From Lineus longissimus (lineage: Eukaryota; Nemertea; Pilidiophora; Heteronemertea; Lineidae): DNA of 64,000 nt. The stretch spans positions 10,600,349 through 10,664,348 of the forward strand of contig NC_088318.1 in the NCBI RefSeq assembly GCF_910592395.1, in the 5' to 3' direction. Under the pieces are notes generated by a model that saw only the letters and a program-made list of their open reading frames with translations, was not told the DNA's origin and made no database searches. Made by a program: the position numbers and the translations under genes. Below are positions 35,266-46,870 of this stretch, in pieces; within the stretch, counting starts at the first letter, position 1, and each line of letters starts with the position of its first letter.

Positions 35266-35833
35266 GGTAACCGGAAAAACGCCGACCGACCGACCGACCG
35301 ACCGACCGACCGACTGACCTGCCAACCTACCGTCATATGCAGTATCCCTTTCGCTTCTCTATAGCACATGTATCTGTGAAGTGCCCAGCGCAATGGACAT
35401 GATGGAGTCCGACGTGTTGGACAGCAGCAGGTCATGTGAAATGAAATTGTAAACAAGCGCACGTGCGCTGTTCAAATGACAACAAATGCATATTGCGCGT
35501 TGCAGTTCATGCATTGCATCGGTCGAGACACTAGAGTAGAAAAACTACAGTGCATAGATTAGGCCCAAATCATGCTTTTATATCCACCGACCATGTAGAC
35601 AAAGCATATCTTTAGAGTATCGTTATCAGTTCCTTACCGCGTGGGCTCGTTTTCCCGGTATAATTGACTGGAGATGCTGCTGTCAGACACGTCGGACTCC
35701 ATCACGTCCATTGCGCTGGGCACTACACAGATACATGTGCTATAGAAAGCGAAAGGGATACTGCATATGACGGTAGGTTCGCAGGTCAGTCGGTCAGTCG
35801 GTCGGTCGGTCGGTCGGCGTTTTTCCGGTTACC
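35266..35833. mobile_element. Foldback element with (CGAC)n in ~160-bp arms
   Basis: The left arm 35266-35429 and right arm 35675-35833 are inverted copies. Both run GGTAACCGGAAAAACGCCGA, (CCGA)n, 'ctaccgtcatatgcagtatcc', 'ctatagcacatgtatctgtg', 'gcccagcgcaatgga', 'ggagtccgac' and 'gacagcagca'. The tetranucleotide tract is longer on the left (about eight units) than the right. The 245-bp loop is A+T-rich and non-coding. High arm identity suggests recency or gene conversion. Confidence 0.85.
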
Positions 35834-36262
35834 GGTATGAAGTAATTTTCCCACAACCCTTTCACCACCTCCAGACACATACGAGCGTTACAGAACCTTG
35901 TACCTATCTAATGATGGAATTCTAAGCTATAAGATGCAATCAAAGATAATTCCTCCTAGTACCCAACTTATTATAAAACCCAGTCATGGAGAAAATGTCA
36001 TCAGTACCAGTAGCTCGCTTGTCCTCAATTATTCTCCTATTATCGTCAGATTGATAATTTCCTCATCCACGATTGAAATGGCTGTGAATGTGTGCCAATG
36101 AGGTTGTTGCCTTTGAGATGGAATTCTTGGCAGAGCTAGGTGAAATAGCCTGCTATTATTGTTTATTATAACTTATTTATATTGTTTGAAGAAACAATGT
36201 TCGATGTTTGAAATGAATAGTTAGTATTGTGCACCATGCAGTTGGAGGGAAAGAGTTCGGCA
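35834..36262. other. No gene recognised
   Basis: Short spacer between two inverted-repeat elements; no coding, RNA or repeat feature seen. Confidence 0.5.
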
Positions 36263-37178
36263 AGAAAATGCATGCTGCATACCGTCTGCAGACTGGGGGT
36301 TTTCTCATGAGTCAATAAAATCTAAGGTCTGGAATTAGGGGACCATATCAGCAGTTGCTTTCAGCCAACTTCTGTATTAAAATTAAGATCTGGAATTAGG
36401 GGACCATCTCAACAGTTGCCATGTGATTTTCACACTAAAAAATAAGAGGCCATTTCAGGTATATGCCAAACGGTAGAACAAAGATTATCTAGGCCGTTGT
36501 GCAAACAGGCTTTGCGATACACCACAAGTTGGGGTGTAGGCCTAAATTCCTTTAACTGTGAACCAAGTGCATCCACTGGCACGCTACATGTATGTGTGAC
36601 TCGCACGGATTTAGCACGTAGCTAGGGCCTACATGATGCTAATCAGCTAGGATGTATCTTGTGACCAGGACTGTAGTAATAAACATTTGCCTGAAAACAT
36701 TTTTTATTTGGCCTAACAACACCTGTTTAGAATGTCAAAGAGGCCGGTATTTTCACTTAACATCAAGAGACAGAGGAGAACTGTCAAGGTGGGTGTTTGA
36801 TATACAATGGTTTTCTGCTCCCTGGGTTTCTTCATTCTGTTATCTTTAATTATATTTACCCATGTCATTCAGCACTTTTTATCATGAAATGCTGCCTTTG
36901 AAACGAACCCAACCTTGCCGGCCAATCAACCAGGCGCACGAGGCACAACAGGCCGATACAATATACATGTTCTGTATTAAGTACGTCATCTGTCATGCAC
37001 ACCCAAAACAAATCTTCCTGCAAGATGATTCACAGGTAATTCAAATATAAGAAAACAAACTTTGAAAAAAAGTTGGCGCAAAGCAACTACTGATATGGTC
37101 CCCTAATTCCAAACCTTAGATTCTATTGACTCATGAGAAAACCCCCAGTCTGCAGACGGTATGCAGCATGCATTTTCT
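36263..37178. mobile_element. Long-TIR non-autonomous transposon (108-bp TIRs)
   Basis: The arms 36263-36370 and 37071-37178 are inverted copies of equal length with about five mismatches (about 95% identity). They start AGAAAATGCATGCTGCATAC and include GGAATTAGGGGACCATATCA. Part of the arm ('agatctggaattaggggaccatctca') is repeated once more just inside the left TIR at 36384. The 700-bp interior has only short ORFs, none transposase-like. Likely a deletion derivative of a larger DNA transposon. Confidence 0.85.
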
Positions 37179-38014
37179 GCCCGCCGGGAAAGAGTTGACA
37201 TGATAACTTACAATGTATGTTAAGTTGTTGCATAAAAATAAGGATGCATTCTTTGTGGCAATTCCATTGATGCAAAGATATCACCAGTACATCAGAAGAA
37301 GACTATTTTGAGGTCCTTTAGTGGCATAAGACTATTTTGACTATCCTTCTCTGTGTATTATTATATCAAAGAAATCCTTTCTCACACTTGTCTGTCTTTC
37401 TTGGTTACATTCCTTCTAATTTCCTTTGGAGTTAAAGACTTTATTATCAATGCGTCTAAGAAAAGATAGGAATAGGAACTTCCTTGATGTTCTGAAGCGG
37501 AAATATAATTACTCAGTTTGAGAATAAGGCTTCTGTCAAAAGATAGCTAGTGGATTGTGGTGAACTTGCCAAATACTATAACAAGGCAATGTGCGCAATG
37601 TGGATTGTTAGCCAAAGTCGGTGTTCTCGACACCAAATTTCTTTGGCTGGATGCTGTAACATTTTTTTGACACAATTAAGATTAAATATCAGTTTAGTCC
37701 AGGTTGGCAACAAAATCTCTAAATGTATTCCCTGAAGTGAACAACCGTTACCTGTACCAACTCATGGATCTGTCCGGGTGGTATCTTCTTTGTTCTGGTG
37801 CCAAAATGGAAAAATATAATTGATGCACTAATTCATTCAAGACATTTGTCGTAAAAACAAAAAAAAATCCTGCAACAGGATGCAAAGATTTCATGACGTT
37901 ATGCACTACTGATTGGTTAAGGAATTGATACCTCACTGTCGGTATTGATTGTCTCACCAAAACCGTGAGGGTACATATAGAGCTAAAGTGTAGACTGAAA
38001 CAGAGGTGTTTTCT
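37179..38014. other. No gene; dispersed-repeat fragment at 37917
   Basis: 'ggttaaggaattgatacctcactg...gtctcaccaaaac' (about 37915-37965) is related to 32525-32570. Otherwise unassigned. Confidence 0.45.
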
Positions 38015-38206
38015 ATTCTAAAACGTCTCAAATCAAATACCAAATAAAGTGGTTTTAAATGCTTTTTCACCGCTTCCATATTTGCAACAACCAAAGCAGT
38101 GATGGTTGCCTAACCATAACCGCTGAATTCAAAACGAGGCTTTGTTGGCGCATAGTGCATTTACAGTGTGAACTGTGGTTCATTATAAATCTAGATATTT
38201 TAGAAT
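38015..38206 (+). mobile_element. MITE family M1, copy 1
   Basis: Termini ATTCTAAAACGTCT and AGATATTTTAGAAT are inverted copies. The ~190-bp body ('ccgcttccatatttgcaac', 'accgctgaattca', 'ttggcgcatagtgcattta') matches the copy at 61581-61773 in the same orientation, inside CPSF1. Confidence 0.8.
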
Positions 38207-40854
38207 CCAACACTTTATTTTATTGGCATCGTATTGAGTTGCTAGTCACTGGCCGGGTGGTCCACATCCAACCATCAGCTAGTATCATGGTACCAACTAA
38301 TTGATAATTTCCTTCACTGTGATTGTTGTTGTCACATAAGAAGAGATGTTGATAGGGTCGTAAAGGACTACGCTGTGCATGTTCATTGTATTTTCTTGTG
38401 GTTCAGGTAAATAGAGATAAACATTGCCATAGTGCAGTTATCATGCACCGAAATTGGTTAAAACACACTTTGCTTTCAGATTCACACTCAAATAAGAAGT
38501 TATCTTCAGAATTCCAATATTTTTCTGCCAATCCCAACTTGTAATAGCAACGTCTGGTGGGGTATTGAAATTCCAGCGCACATCACAAGCACCTTGTATT
38601 TGCCCGTTTAGATTCCCGACATTGTCTACCATTAGCTCATGCAGGTCACCAGTTGTCCTCTGGTAGGGTAGTCACATAGGAAGATAGTCCATATCAGTGT
38701 TTCACAATTCTTACAATGTTAGGATTAAGTTACACTCCCTCCCCTCACTGACTCCTGATGTAAAACAGCACAGATTTGTGTTTGCAGGTAAAATATTGGT
38801 CCATTAGAGTTCCCCCCCAACATAATTGGAAATATTGAAACACATTGATCTTTATGGACCATCCAAAAGGAAACTAAAAGTGCAAGCTTTCAATAAATTG
38901 AAAACTACCAAATATATCTCGAGGGCCAAGAATACTTATGGAGCTGACAGTGTCAAAAGTTCCTTCGGGCTACCAATAATCTCACACAGCTATGCCGCCC
39001 ACAAATATCTCTTTATAAATTCACGATGTCACCTCAAACTATCTTGCACTTCCGCCTTGTCGGCACTGGCGGTGAAGATGATCGCAGAAGACAATAAATG
39101 TATTATATAGATTCTGTAGTTTCCGCTCTTTAATGTCACTTACGCCATATTCTCGATATACCGATTTGTTTTTCTAGCTAATTGGGTTGTAATGCGCTGA
39201 GGAACGAACTTTCCATTGTTTTTTTTGTTGTTTTCCTTCTCCCAGTTCATTCACCTGAGGGAAAATAATGTTTTTTACAAGAATTGCCAGCCACTCGAGG
39301 TTGAAAATAAGCAAACTTGCTCTTCATGCATAGAGTGGGATTATCATAGATTTGCCAGATTGTTTTTGCACATGAAGCCGTTTTCTTGAAAATCAGTTTT
39401 GTCCGATTGTCAAATAACCATTCGGAGAATGGTTTTGGTGTATCATCTCCTCTTACAAATGGCTGACAGGTAAGATACTGACGTTACCAAGGAACTGGTG
39501 TGAGCCTTTCCTATACAGTAATGAAACACCTCAGGAATTGGTTTAAAGGACCATTGGTATTATTAAGGGCAATATTACCCAGCTGTTGGCTACCCAGTCA
39601 CCTCCTATTTTACATGAGTAGTTTCCATCAACAAATTGCACAAAAAAAGGATAACATTTAAAATCTGGCTGAATTATCGAGCTTTTCCGATGTTGACTCC
39701 GATTTGACTTGAGTTAGCTCTCCATGCATCGATCCTTTCCATGAGGAACAATGCAATAGTAAGGCGCTTCCTGCAGCCATGAATCTACCGTGTGATGACT
39801 TGGTGTAGATATTGAGTTTTCGTTGATGGCGTTTGATTACCCCGCTATTGCGACGATGATGGACGATGTGCAGGATGACGTGAACCCGGATCTCGGCATG
39901 CACTCATGTGGCGGGAAAGGTCTTTCGTGCCAGTACTTGTGCGCACTAAAAATAAAGAATAACGCGTTTTTCTACTATCTAAGAGCTGAAAAAAAATTGG
40001 AAAAGCATCAAACACGTTCAGAAAAATAGTTTACTGATGAACCAGAAGAAGAACACACATACTGCAGTAAAAAGCCGGTCAATCCTTTAATAATTCTTTT
40101 GTCCTGATTTTCTATGAGATCATCTCTGTGGCAGTCTCCTAACTCACAAAGCTTTGAAACAGTTTGAGCCAGAACTCTCCAACGTTCATTGACTTGCCGT
40201 GGGGCAGAGACCTAAAAGATGAACAAAATTGTACCAGCTTTCCTCTTATCATATCACTTCAGTACCCGCATGTTTTTAACCTATCCTGTCAAAACTTTAC
40301 CTCAATCCCAAGGCAGGCCTTTGGGCCAGTTAAAAAACTTTCTTGCACAAACTTTGATTGTATCTTATCAAAAACACATAGTGGGAGGATGCTAACTTCA
40401 GACCTTGGAAAAATCAATGACGAGGTAAAATGATACCTTGGTACCCTAAAATTGTTTAATCATGAAATAGCCAGCGAGGGAAGAAAAGCACCCCGTCTCA
40501 ACCACAATACCAATGGGCATGGTGGGCATCTTGGTAAGCTCATTACTACTTCCACTGCCTAAAATACGACGAGGGTGCAGCCAGCGTGGCTGCCAGAGAC
40601 ATTACTCTTCTGATCAAGAACAAAAAATACTTCCTGCACCAAGTGTTCTGATGAGTGGTCAAGTTCCGTGATTCATCACCTCAGGACTATTCGTCGTAAC
40701 ACATCGCTCGTTGATTGCGCCCCTCCCTGCATCTATGGACAACCTTTATGTGTTTTTCTTCACAGTTTATTATCATAAATGCCTTATCTTGATGCCCTCC
40801 TCTCCAGTGCAGATAAACTACAAGCCAATTTTGAACATACCCAATGCCCATTCT
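38207..40854. other. No gene recognised
   Basis: 2.6 kb with only short ORFs (up to 94 aa) without family similarity. No RNA gene or clear repeat found. Confidence 0.4.
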
Positions 40855-41058
40855 ATCTTGTTAAAAAGATCCAGTCATAACACAAGTCTTTATTTAGACC
40901 AGCTGAACGTGGTAAAAATAACTGAATTGGTAAAAATAACTGCAGCTCATTGGCTACATCATCAACTACCTGAGGGGAACTCGAAACTGCTAACATTTAT
41001 CAATGGAAGCTTATTCCCGCCTTAGGTTTTAACTGGGCCATTCAAATCTCCCCATTTT
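40855..41058 (-). repeat. Dispersed repeat family R1, copy B
   Basis: Inverted relative to copy A (417-640) and matching it almost end to end. It differs in the middle, where 'taaaaataactg' is duplicated. Confidence 0.75.
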
Positions 41059-41884
41059 CATGAGCATTTCGTTCTAGGTTTCCTTTAAAATAGGGAAGGT
41101 TTTCCAAATGGTGAGTTGTCATGCCGTTCGTTTTTGCTGCAATACTTTCTGACATGTCAGGACATTCGATAAGGTGCAATTTTCCTTGCTTTGTTTATCA
41201 TTTTCTACCTAAATGTTGACAGCAGCATTGTAATTCCACTCCACCAATTTATATCTTTTCTGATATTCATGCAAAAGTCACACAGCATGAAGTGTTTCTA
41301 ATAAAACCAGTCTTGAATTGGCAAGCTGGGAGACTTTACCTGCGGCATACTCTATGTTATTAATTTTCGCTGTGGTAGGTCTGTTTAGAGATTTGGTGAA
41401 TCAGCATTTCCCTTGCTTCATTTATCATTTTGCACCTACTGTTGACACCTTGCCCCTTAAACTCCAATATTCATGAATGAGCCACTCATAACATCTGTTG
41501 TGTCTAATCTCGCTAGTCTTATCAAGATGGCATGATTATTCATGCAGCATTTTTGTCAAGTCGTTCATTTTTGGTGCGGCACTTCCTGCCATCACAAATT
41601 GAACAGGTGTTGCATGTTCTTTTTTTGACTGCATCATTTCATGGAGCCTTAATGCGGTATGCTGTCAATAAACTAAAGGTTGGTGGCTTAGTCTGATTCA
41701 GTGGAAGCGAGAGTATGCATTTTAAAGGCCAGGTTTAGTTGTTAAGAAATAGAAATTTAAATTTTTGAAAACATGTACTGAACACAAATTTTAATAATGC
41801 TGTTGTGTTGACCGATAAACAAAAACTACAAGTATGCAAGCAAAGTCTTTCCACATTATATGCATGTTAAAGGGAAGGGCCCGC
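41059..41884. other. No gene recognised
   Basis: Spacer between two copies of repeat R1; A+T-rich, no supported feature. Confidence 0.45.
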
Positions 41885-41990
41885 CAAAAAATGGGGAGTT
41901 TTGGATATGGCCCGGTCAAAACCTTAGGCGGGAATAAGGTTTCATTGATAAATATAAGGAGTTTCAAGGACCCCAAAACATCTGCAAGGT
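41885..41990 (+). repeat. Dispersed repeat family R1, partial copy C
   Basis: Shares 'aatggggagtttt', 'aaaaccttaggcgggaataag' and 'ttcattgataaat' with copies A and B, then diverges. It lacks the 3' half. Confidence 0.65.
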
Positions 41991-43730
41991 TTAAGAAATA
42001 CTGGTCTGTCATTGGTTTACGTTTTCTTATCATCAACATACTCTCATCTTGAAAAATAAGACAATATTTACGACCAATGCGACCAATTTTTACATTCATT
42101 TTGTAACATTATCGTTAACGCGCCCCTTGCAGATTCGTAAGGTACTACGTGTATTTGGATGTTTTGCGACAAACTGCCTGGTCTTGTTTCTTCGTTTGCG
42201 GATAAACGAATAAGTTACACTGCCGTTCCTTACTGTTTGAATCGAAGGAGAGAGGATAGGCCTACTATATTCATCTGATGTTGCTAAGTTCTTTTTTGGA
42301 GTCTTCAAGGCCTAGCCTTCCGCTGCCAAATACAGTAGTCTATCCCGATGAAAACTGATGCGCCCAGGTATGTGTAACGTTACTCATGAAAGCATACATC
42401 ACATACTCGGCGTTTTGTCTATATATCATGTTCGTATCGTAATCAGTCCTCTTTCTAAGGTTATTTGGTTTCCATGGTTTCCACGTCCCCACCCGACTCA
42501 AAGTCCATATATATGGACTACTATTCTTTGCATTCTCCATCTTTTCTTTGCTGAAACATCACTTCTATTACTATTGACGATGTAACATGTCCTAACTGCA
42601 TTCCGCTATCATCACCGACTTTATTTATATACCAGAAGACTGGCCTCTGTGTAGCCGATAATGTAACCCATAGTGGAAACAGCTGACAGCACCCAGGGGA
42701 TCCACGTGCTGCTCGTGAATTTTCAACTCGTAGTAAACAAAAAGTTGTAAAGTTATGTAAATAAGCTTCCTTATATGGAACTAGTGACGTCACACAGTAG
42801 TTTGTAATTTCGCTACAGATGTCACTACTGCTCTCGGTTGTAAGACGATTCAATCATTCATTGCTGCTAGTGCGTGATTCAGCCGTATTGTTTTTTGTGC
42901 AAAATTGCCTTTAAATCACCATGAATTCACAACAAATATGCCATCTCCCCGGCAATTATATGGCAATTATGAGGTGGTTTTGGCTGAAAATCTGCAATTT
43001 TTTGGACTAGCTTCCTTAATAAACCTCACCTTCCAATGAAGTCCCCAAGAGAGGCTCCAAGAGGCCAGCCACAGCTTGGAATACAGTATTGTTAAAATGG
43101 TCTGCAGGAGTGTTATCACGGTTTTATCATTTTTAAAAAAATTATTGGACAGATATATTTGTTTCCAAAGTCTGGATTTTTTTGCAAATTAACCTTTAAT
43201 TTGTTTAAAAGAGTATATCTCCTCATCCCACAGTAAATCTATTTTGGGTTTCCAGAACTAATTGGTCAAGTGAGCTTGTTACTTTATTGAACCATATCAG
43301 ATCATTTAGCAGGTAGTATTGTAAAGGTTAATGGATGGAAGTCTGCACGTTCATCGTATTGGTAGGAAGGAAGGAAATGAAGGGATCAGATGAATACGAA
43401 TCGCTGGCCACACAATTTCCGACTGATTAACTCTGAAGAACCAATTTGGTGACAAAATAAAGTGAGATCGAAGCTTGCTTGAGTGAAATAATGACTAGTC
43501 TCGGATCAAGTATGAAGGACCAAGTCACTCTATGATAACAAAGTGCCGAGTTTGTCCTTCATCATTTAGGATTTAGATTCTAGGAATTATCGTTTTGCTG
43601 GTGCGCAGCTTAGAGTTACCATACCAGTAACCAATGAAGATAGTTATTTGAAAATTGGCAGTTACTTTTGGATTGAGAATAATTGATTACGTGAGAGAAA
43701 AAATCCAGTTACAATTAGATAAAGATATTT
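41991..43730. other. No gene; CRE-like palindrome at 42784
   Basis: GTGACGTCAC (42784-42793) is a full CREB-type palindrome in a moderately CpG-containing stretch, but I find no transcription unit beside it. The 110-aa minus ORF 42521-42853 resembles no family. Confidence 0.4.
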
Positions 43731-43919
43731 GTGACCCGCCATGACGAAACAAGTCGCATGTCACTCCGAGCTTGGCAGGTTGAGACGGACTGGTTGTTCA
43801 TTTCACTGTTGTCTGCCTTTTGTGATATCGGAGTTCCTCAATTTCTTCTATTATTTCCTGGTGTCATTTTGGGATCATCTTCTGTGCGACAAGCAACTCA
43901 TTTTGTCGTGGTGGGTCAC
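43731..43919. mobile_element. MITE, 'GTGACCC' termini
   Basis: GTGACCCGCCATGACGAAAC at 43731 and, inverted from 43919, GTGACCCACCACGACAAAAT form imperfect ~35-bp terminal repeats; similarity continues into 'aagtcgcatgtcac'. 189 bp in total. The overlapping 119-aa ORF is a by-product. Confidence 0.75.
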
Positions 43920-44823
43920 ATTTTTGCATTGTGATTATAAATGGATTTACATGTCAAAGGTGACTCTGACAAATGTACATCTGAACCCTCTGCTTCTTTG
44001 TGTCCACTTCGTTGACAGCCTGCCCTGTTTGACGGATGTCCCCAGTTTCCTCTGCATTTCTGCCATGTGGCCATTCAGCATTGTTCAGTTGGTTCTGTAG
44101 GCTGCATTACACCATTTGGCCAGATTTCACATTTTAGATTTCTCATTTTCCTCCCAGATTGCAAATGCAAGAAAATAAAGCAGTTGCAATCATTACATGA
44201 TCTACAGGTGGGGAGAAATTATTGCGTTGAGCGTTTGAACTTTCTGCACTCAATCTTCATCAACTTGAGATTCGCACCTTTCTCTGCTTGTCACAACGTT
44301 GTCTTTCATCCTTTCACAAGAAGTGAAACGTGAAATAAATGAACGATATATTGCTGGTCCTGCTTTCTTCAACAATGAAACCTGTCAGTTTGCCCAGCCA
44401 GTCGAATGCCAAATCAGCTTTGCTTATAAGGATTTTCTAAAGAAAATGCCTCGGCAATCATGGTTGAACTGAAAGCGTACCCAATGCCACTGCTGATAAC
44501 CAATATATTTTAAATGTCATGTTTGATGATTATTTTTTGCATCAGTTGGCTTTATTGAGGGCTGCGTTTTATCGAGAAACACTAAAGATAAGTCTCTATT
44601 TATTCTTTGGTGACTTTTTATCAGCTAATGGATAAAGTACGAAACAACGGACATCTAATGAAAAAGGTAATAAAAGAAATGTCTGTCTGTAAACTATCAA
44701 ATTGATTGCCAGAGGATGCAGTTGTATTGTTAATACTGCAGACTAAATGTAAATAAACGAGTGCAATGCTACAATATCTTTGGTCAAAGTGCAGGATTAG
44801 AAAAAGCAAATCAGCTCATCTCC
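43920..44823. other. No gene recognised
   Basis: Unassigned A+T-rich sequence between a MITE and a SINE. Confidence 0.45.
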
Positions 44824-45100
44824 AAGGGAGATCAGTGGCGTAGTGGTTGGAGCGCTGGGCTCATAATCAGGAGGTTGTGGGTTCGATTCTCGGAAGGGTC
44901 ACCGCTGTTTCGTCTTTGTGTCCTTGAGCAAAGCATTTTCCCTACTTGCTTCTCTCCACTCAGGAGTAAATGGATACCTAGCTGGCAGAGATGGCAACCT
45001 ATGAATGTTAGTCCTGAGCGCTGTATAGCGGCAGCTCAGTCCTGTGATACTCCCAGAGAGTAGAGCTTAAATCATGAATGTACATTATCATTACAATTCC
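44824..45100 (+). mobile_element. tRNA-derived SINE, family S1
   Basis: The head holds an RNA polymerase III A box (TGGCGTAGTGG, 44836-44846) and B box (GGTTCGATTC, 44880-44889) in tRNA-like spacing. Next comes a conserved SINE core, 'ccttgagcaaagcattttcc' to 'ggagtaaatggatacctagc', and an A/T-rich end 'tacattatcattac'. The same core occurs at 51262-51345. The head has lost tRNA folding constraints, so this is not a tRNA gene. Confidence 0.8.
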
Positions 45101-45177
45101 GGCCAAATTTCACATCCAGAAATCTTTCTTGTAAAGAGTGCCACAAATGAGTGATTTTTGTCGCAAAGCAGTTTTAG

Positions 45178-45440
45178 CTGTCAGAGTGGCGCAGGGCTGT
45201 CAAAGTGGTGCAGTGGTAACATCAGCGCCGGTCACCTTTGAGGTCTTGGGTTCAATTCTCGGTCGGTCCCAGTACACTCATGTGATAGAGAGGGCGACAC
45301 TCTTCGACAGTGTAGGTCTCCTTCGGGGTTTCTGGTTTCCTCCTACTCAATCGCCAAATATTGTTTATAGAGCTAATAATGTCCTTATTGACGCTCAGCT
45401 CTCTAATCAACATTTTATTTTAATAGCCTCTGGTGATCAT
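45178..45440 (+). mobile_element. tRNA-derived SINE, family S2
   Basis: A box-like GTGGTGCAGTGG (45205-45216) and B box GGTTCAATTC (45249-45258) head a sequence whose body ('gggcgacactcttcgacagtg', 'tctggtttcctcctactcaa') differs from S1. A partial duplication of the head ('agagtggcgcagggctgtc') precedes it. Confidence 0.65.
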
Positions 45441-46063
45441 TGCCAGAGGCAGACATATCTAATTGGCGGTCGTTAGCCCAGGTTCTAGTAAATGTTTGCA
45501 GATTTGATATCTGGCCGACATTGCAGTTTGACATCATTCTGACATCAATCACGCAAATGCCAGGGTGACATTCACAGAATGACATCAATCTTGTAAGTTG
45601 TTGGCCCAACATTAACATATTTATCCCTAGATTTTTTTTGGTTTTGTGAATTCGTCATTCATTTACATTGCTCCTCTTAGTTCATCGTATGTTTAAAAAG
45701 TTGTGATTTGCTTTATCTTTGTAGGTAAGTCTTGAAAGAAAGTCACCAGCTTGTGTATGATTCAGGCGAAAGGTAGGTAGGCTACAACAATTAGGTTGTT
45801 CACCAGTTTCATTTGAAGGATATGATTATACCATGGCAAATGTATCTACCCAAGATAAGCAAATTAGTTGGTGTCATGAGAAAATATGCCAGAATCAAAT
45901 CCACAATCTTCTGGTTAAAATGGTGAGGGCTTTAGGGTACTTTTCCATTTACACAGCCTGCGAAAATTTACCTTCCAATTCTTTTTTTCCCGTATGTTTT
46001 CAATTCTCTGCCACTGGCTTGCTTGATCGAGACTGAAACCTCCTGCCACACATGAATAGCTGT
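45441..46063. other. No gene recognised
   Basis: Unassigned spacer before the 31-bp satellite. Confidence 0.45.
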
Positions 46064-46870
46064 TCACTATTAGAATGGCACTACACCGATCCCTTTACTA
46101 TTAGAGTGGCACTACGCTGATCCCTTTACTATTACAATGGCACTACGCCGATCCCTTTACTATTACAATGGCACTACGCCAATCCTTTTACTATTAGAAT
46201 GGCACTACACCGATCCCTTTACTATTAGAATGGCACTACGCCGATCCCTTTACTATTAGAATGGCACTACGCCGATCCCTTTACTATTACAATGGCACTA
46301 CGCCAATCACTTTACTATTAGAATGGCACAACGCCGATCCCTTTACTATTAGAATGGCACTACGCCGATCCCTTTACTATTAGAATGGCACTACGCCGAT
46401 CCCTTTACTATTAGAATGGTACTACGCTGATCCCTTTACTATTAGAATGGCACTACGCCGATCCTTTTACTATTAGAATGGCACAACGCCAATCCCTTTA
46501 CTATTGGAATGGCACTACACCGATCCCTTTACTTTTAGAATGTCACTACGCCGATCCCTTTACTATTAGAATGGCACTACGCCGATCCCTTTACTATTAC
46601 AATGGCACTACGCCAATCACTTTACTATTAGAATGGCACAACGCCGATCCCTTTACTACTAGAATGGCACTACGCCGATCCCTTTACTATTAGAATGGCA
46701 CTACGCCGATCCCTTTACTATTAGAATGGTACTACGCTGATCCCTTTACTATTAGAATGGCACTACGCCGATCCCTTTACTATTAGAATGGCACAACGCC
46801 AATCCCTTTACTATTGGAATGGCACTACACCGATCCCGTTACTTTTAGAATGTCACTACACCAATTCTGC
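46064..46870 (+). repeat. 31-bp satellite with 310-bp higher-order repeat
   Basis: About 26 head-to-tail copies of a 31-bp monomer of the form ATGGCACTACGCCGATCCCT plus TTACTATTAGA. Diagnostic variants recur exactly 310 bp apart. 'attacaatggcactacgcc' followed by 'aatcac' is at 46287 and 46597. 'gcacaacgccaatccc' followed by 'tttactattgg' is at 46481 and 46791. The array has therefore expanded in blocks of ten monomers. Because 31 is not a multiple of 3, the ORFs running through it are accidental. Confidence 0.95.

Noticed and set aside
42784-42793. CREB site marking a promoter
   Set aside because: Isolated palindrome with no adjacent transcription unit.
43741-44100. 119-aa hydrophobic ORF
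   Set aside because: Its first half is the MITE 43731-43919; no family similarity.
44824-45260. Functional tRNA genes at 44830 and 45205
   Set aside because: A and B boxes are present but the cloverleaf stems do not close and SINE bodies follow.
46064-46870. CRISPR array
   Set aside because: Regular 31-bp repeats, but head-to-tail with no unique spacers, in an animal genome. It is a satellite.
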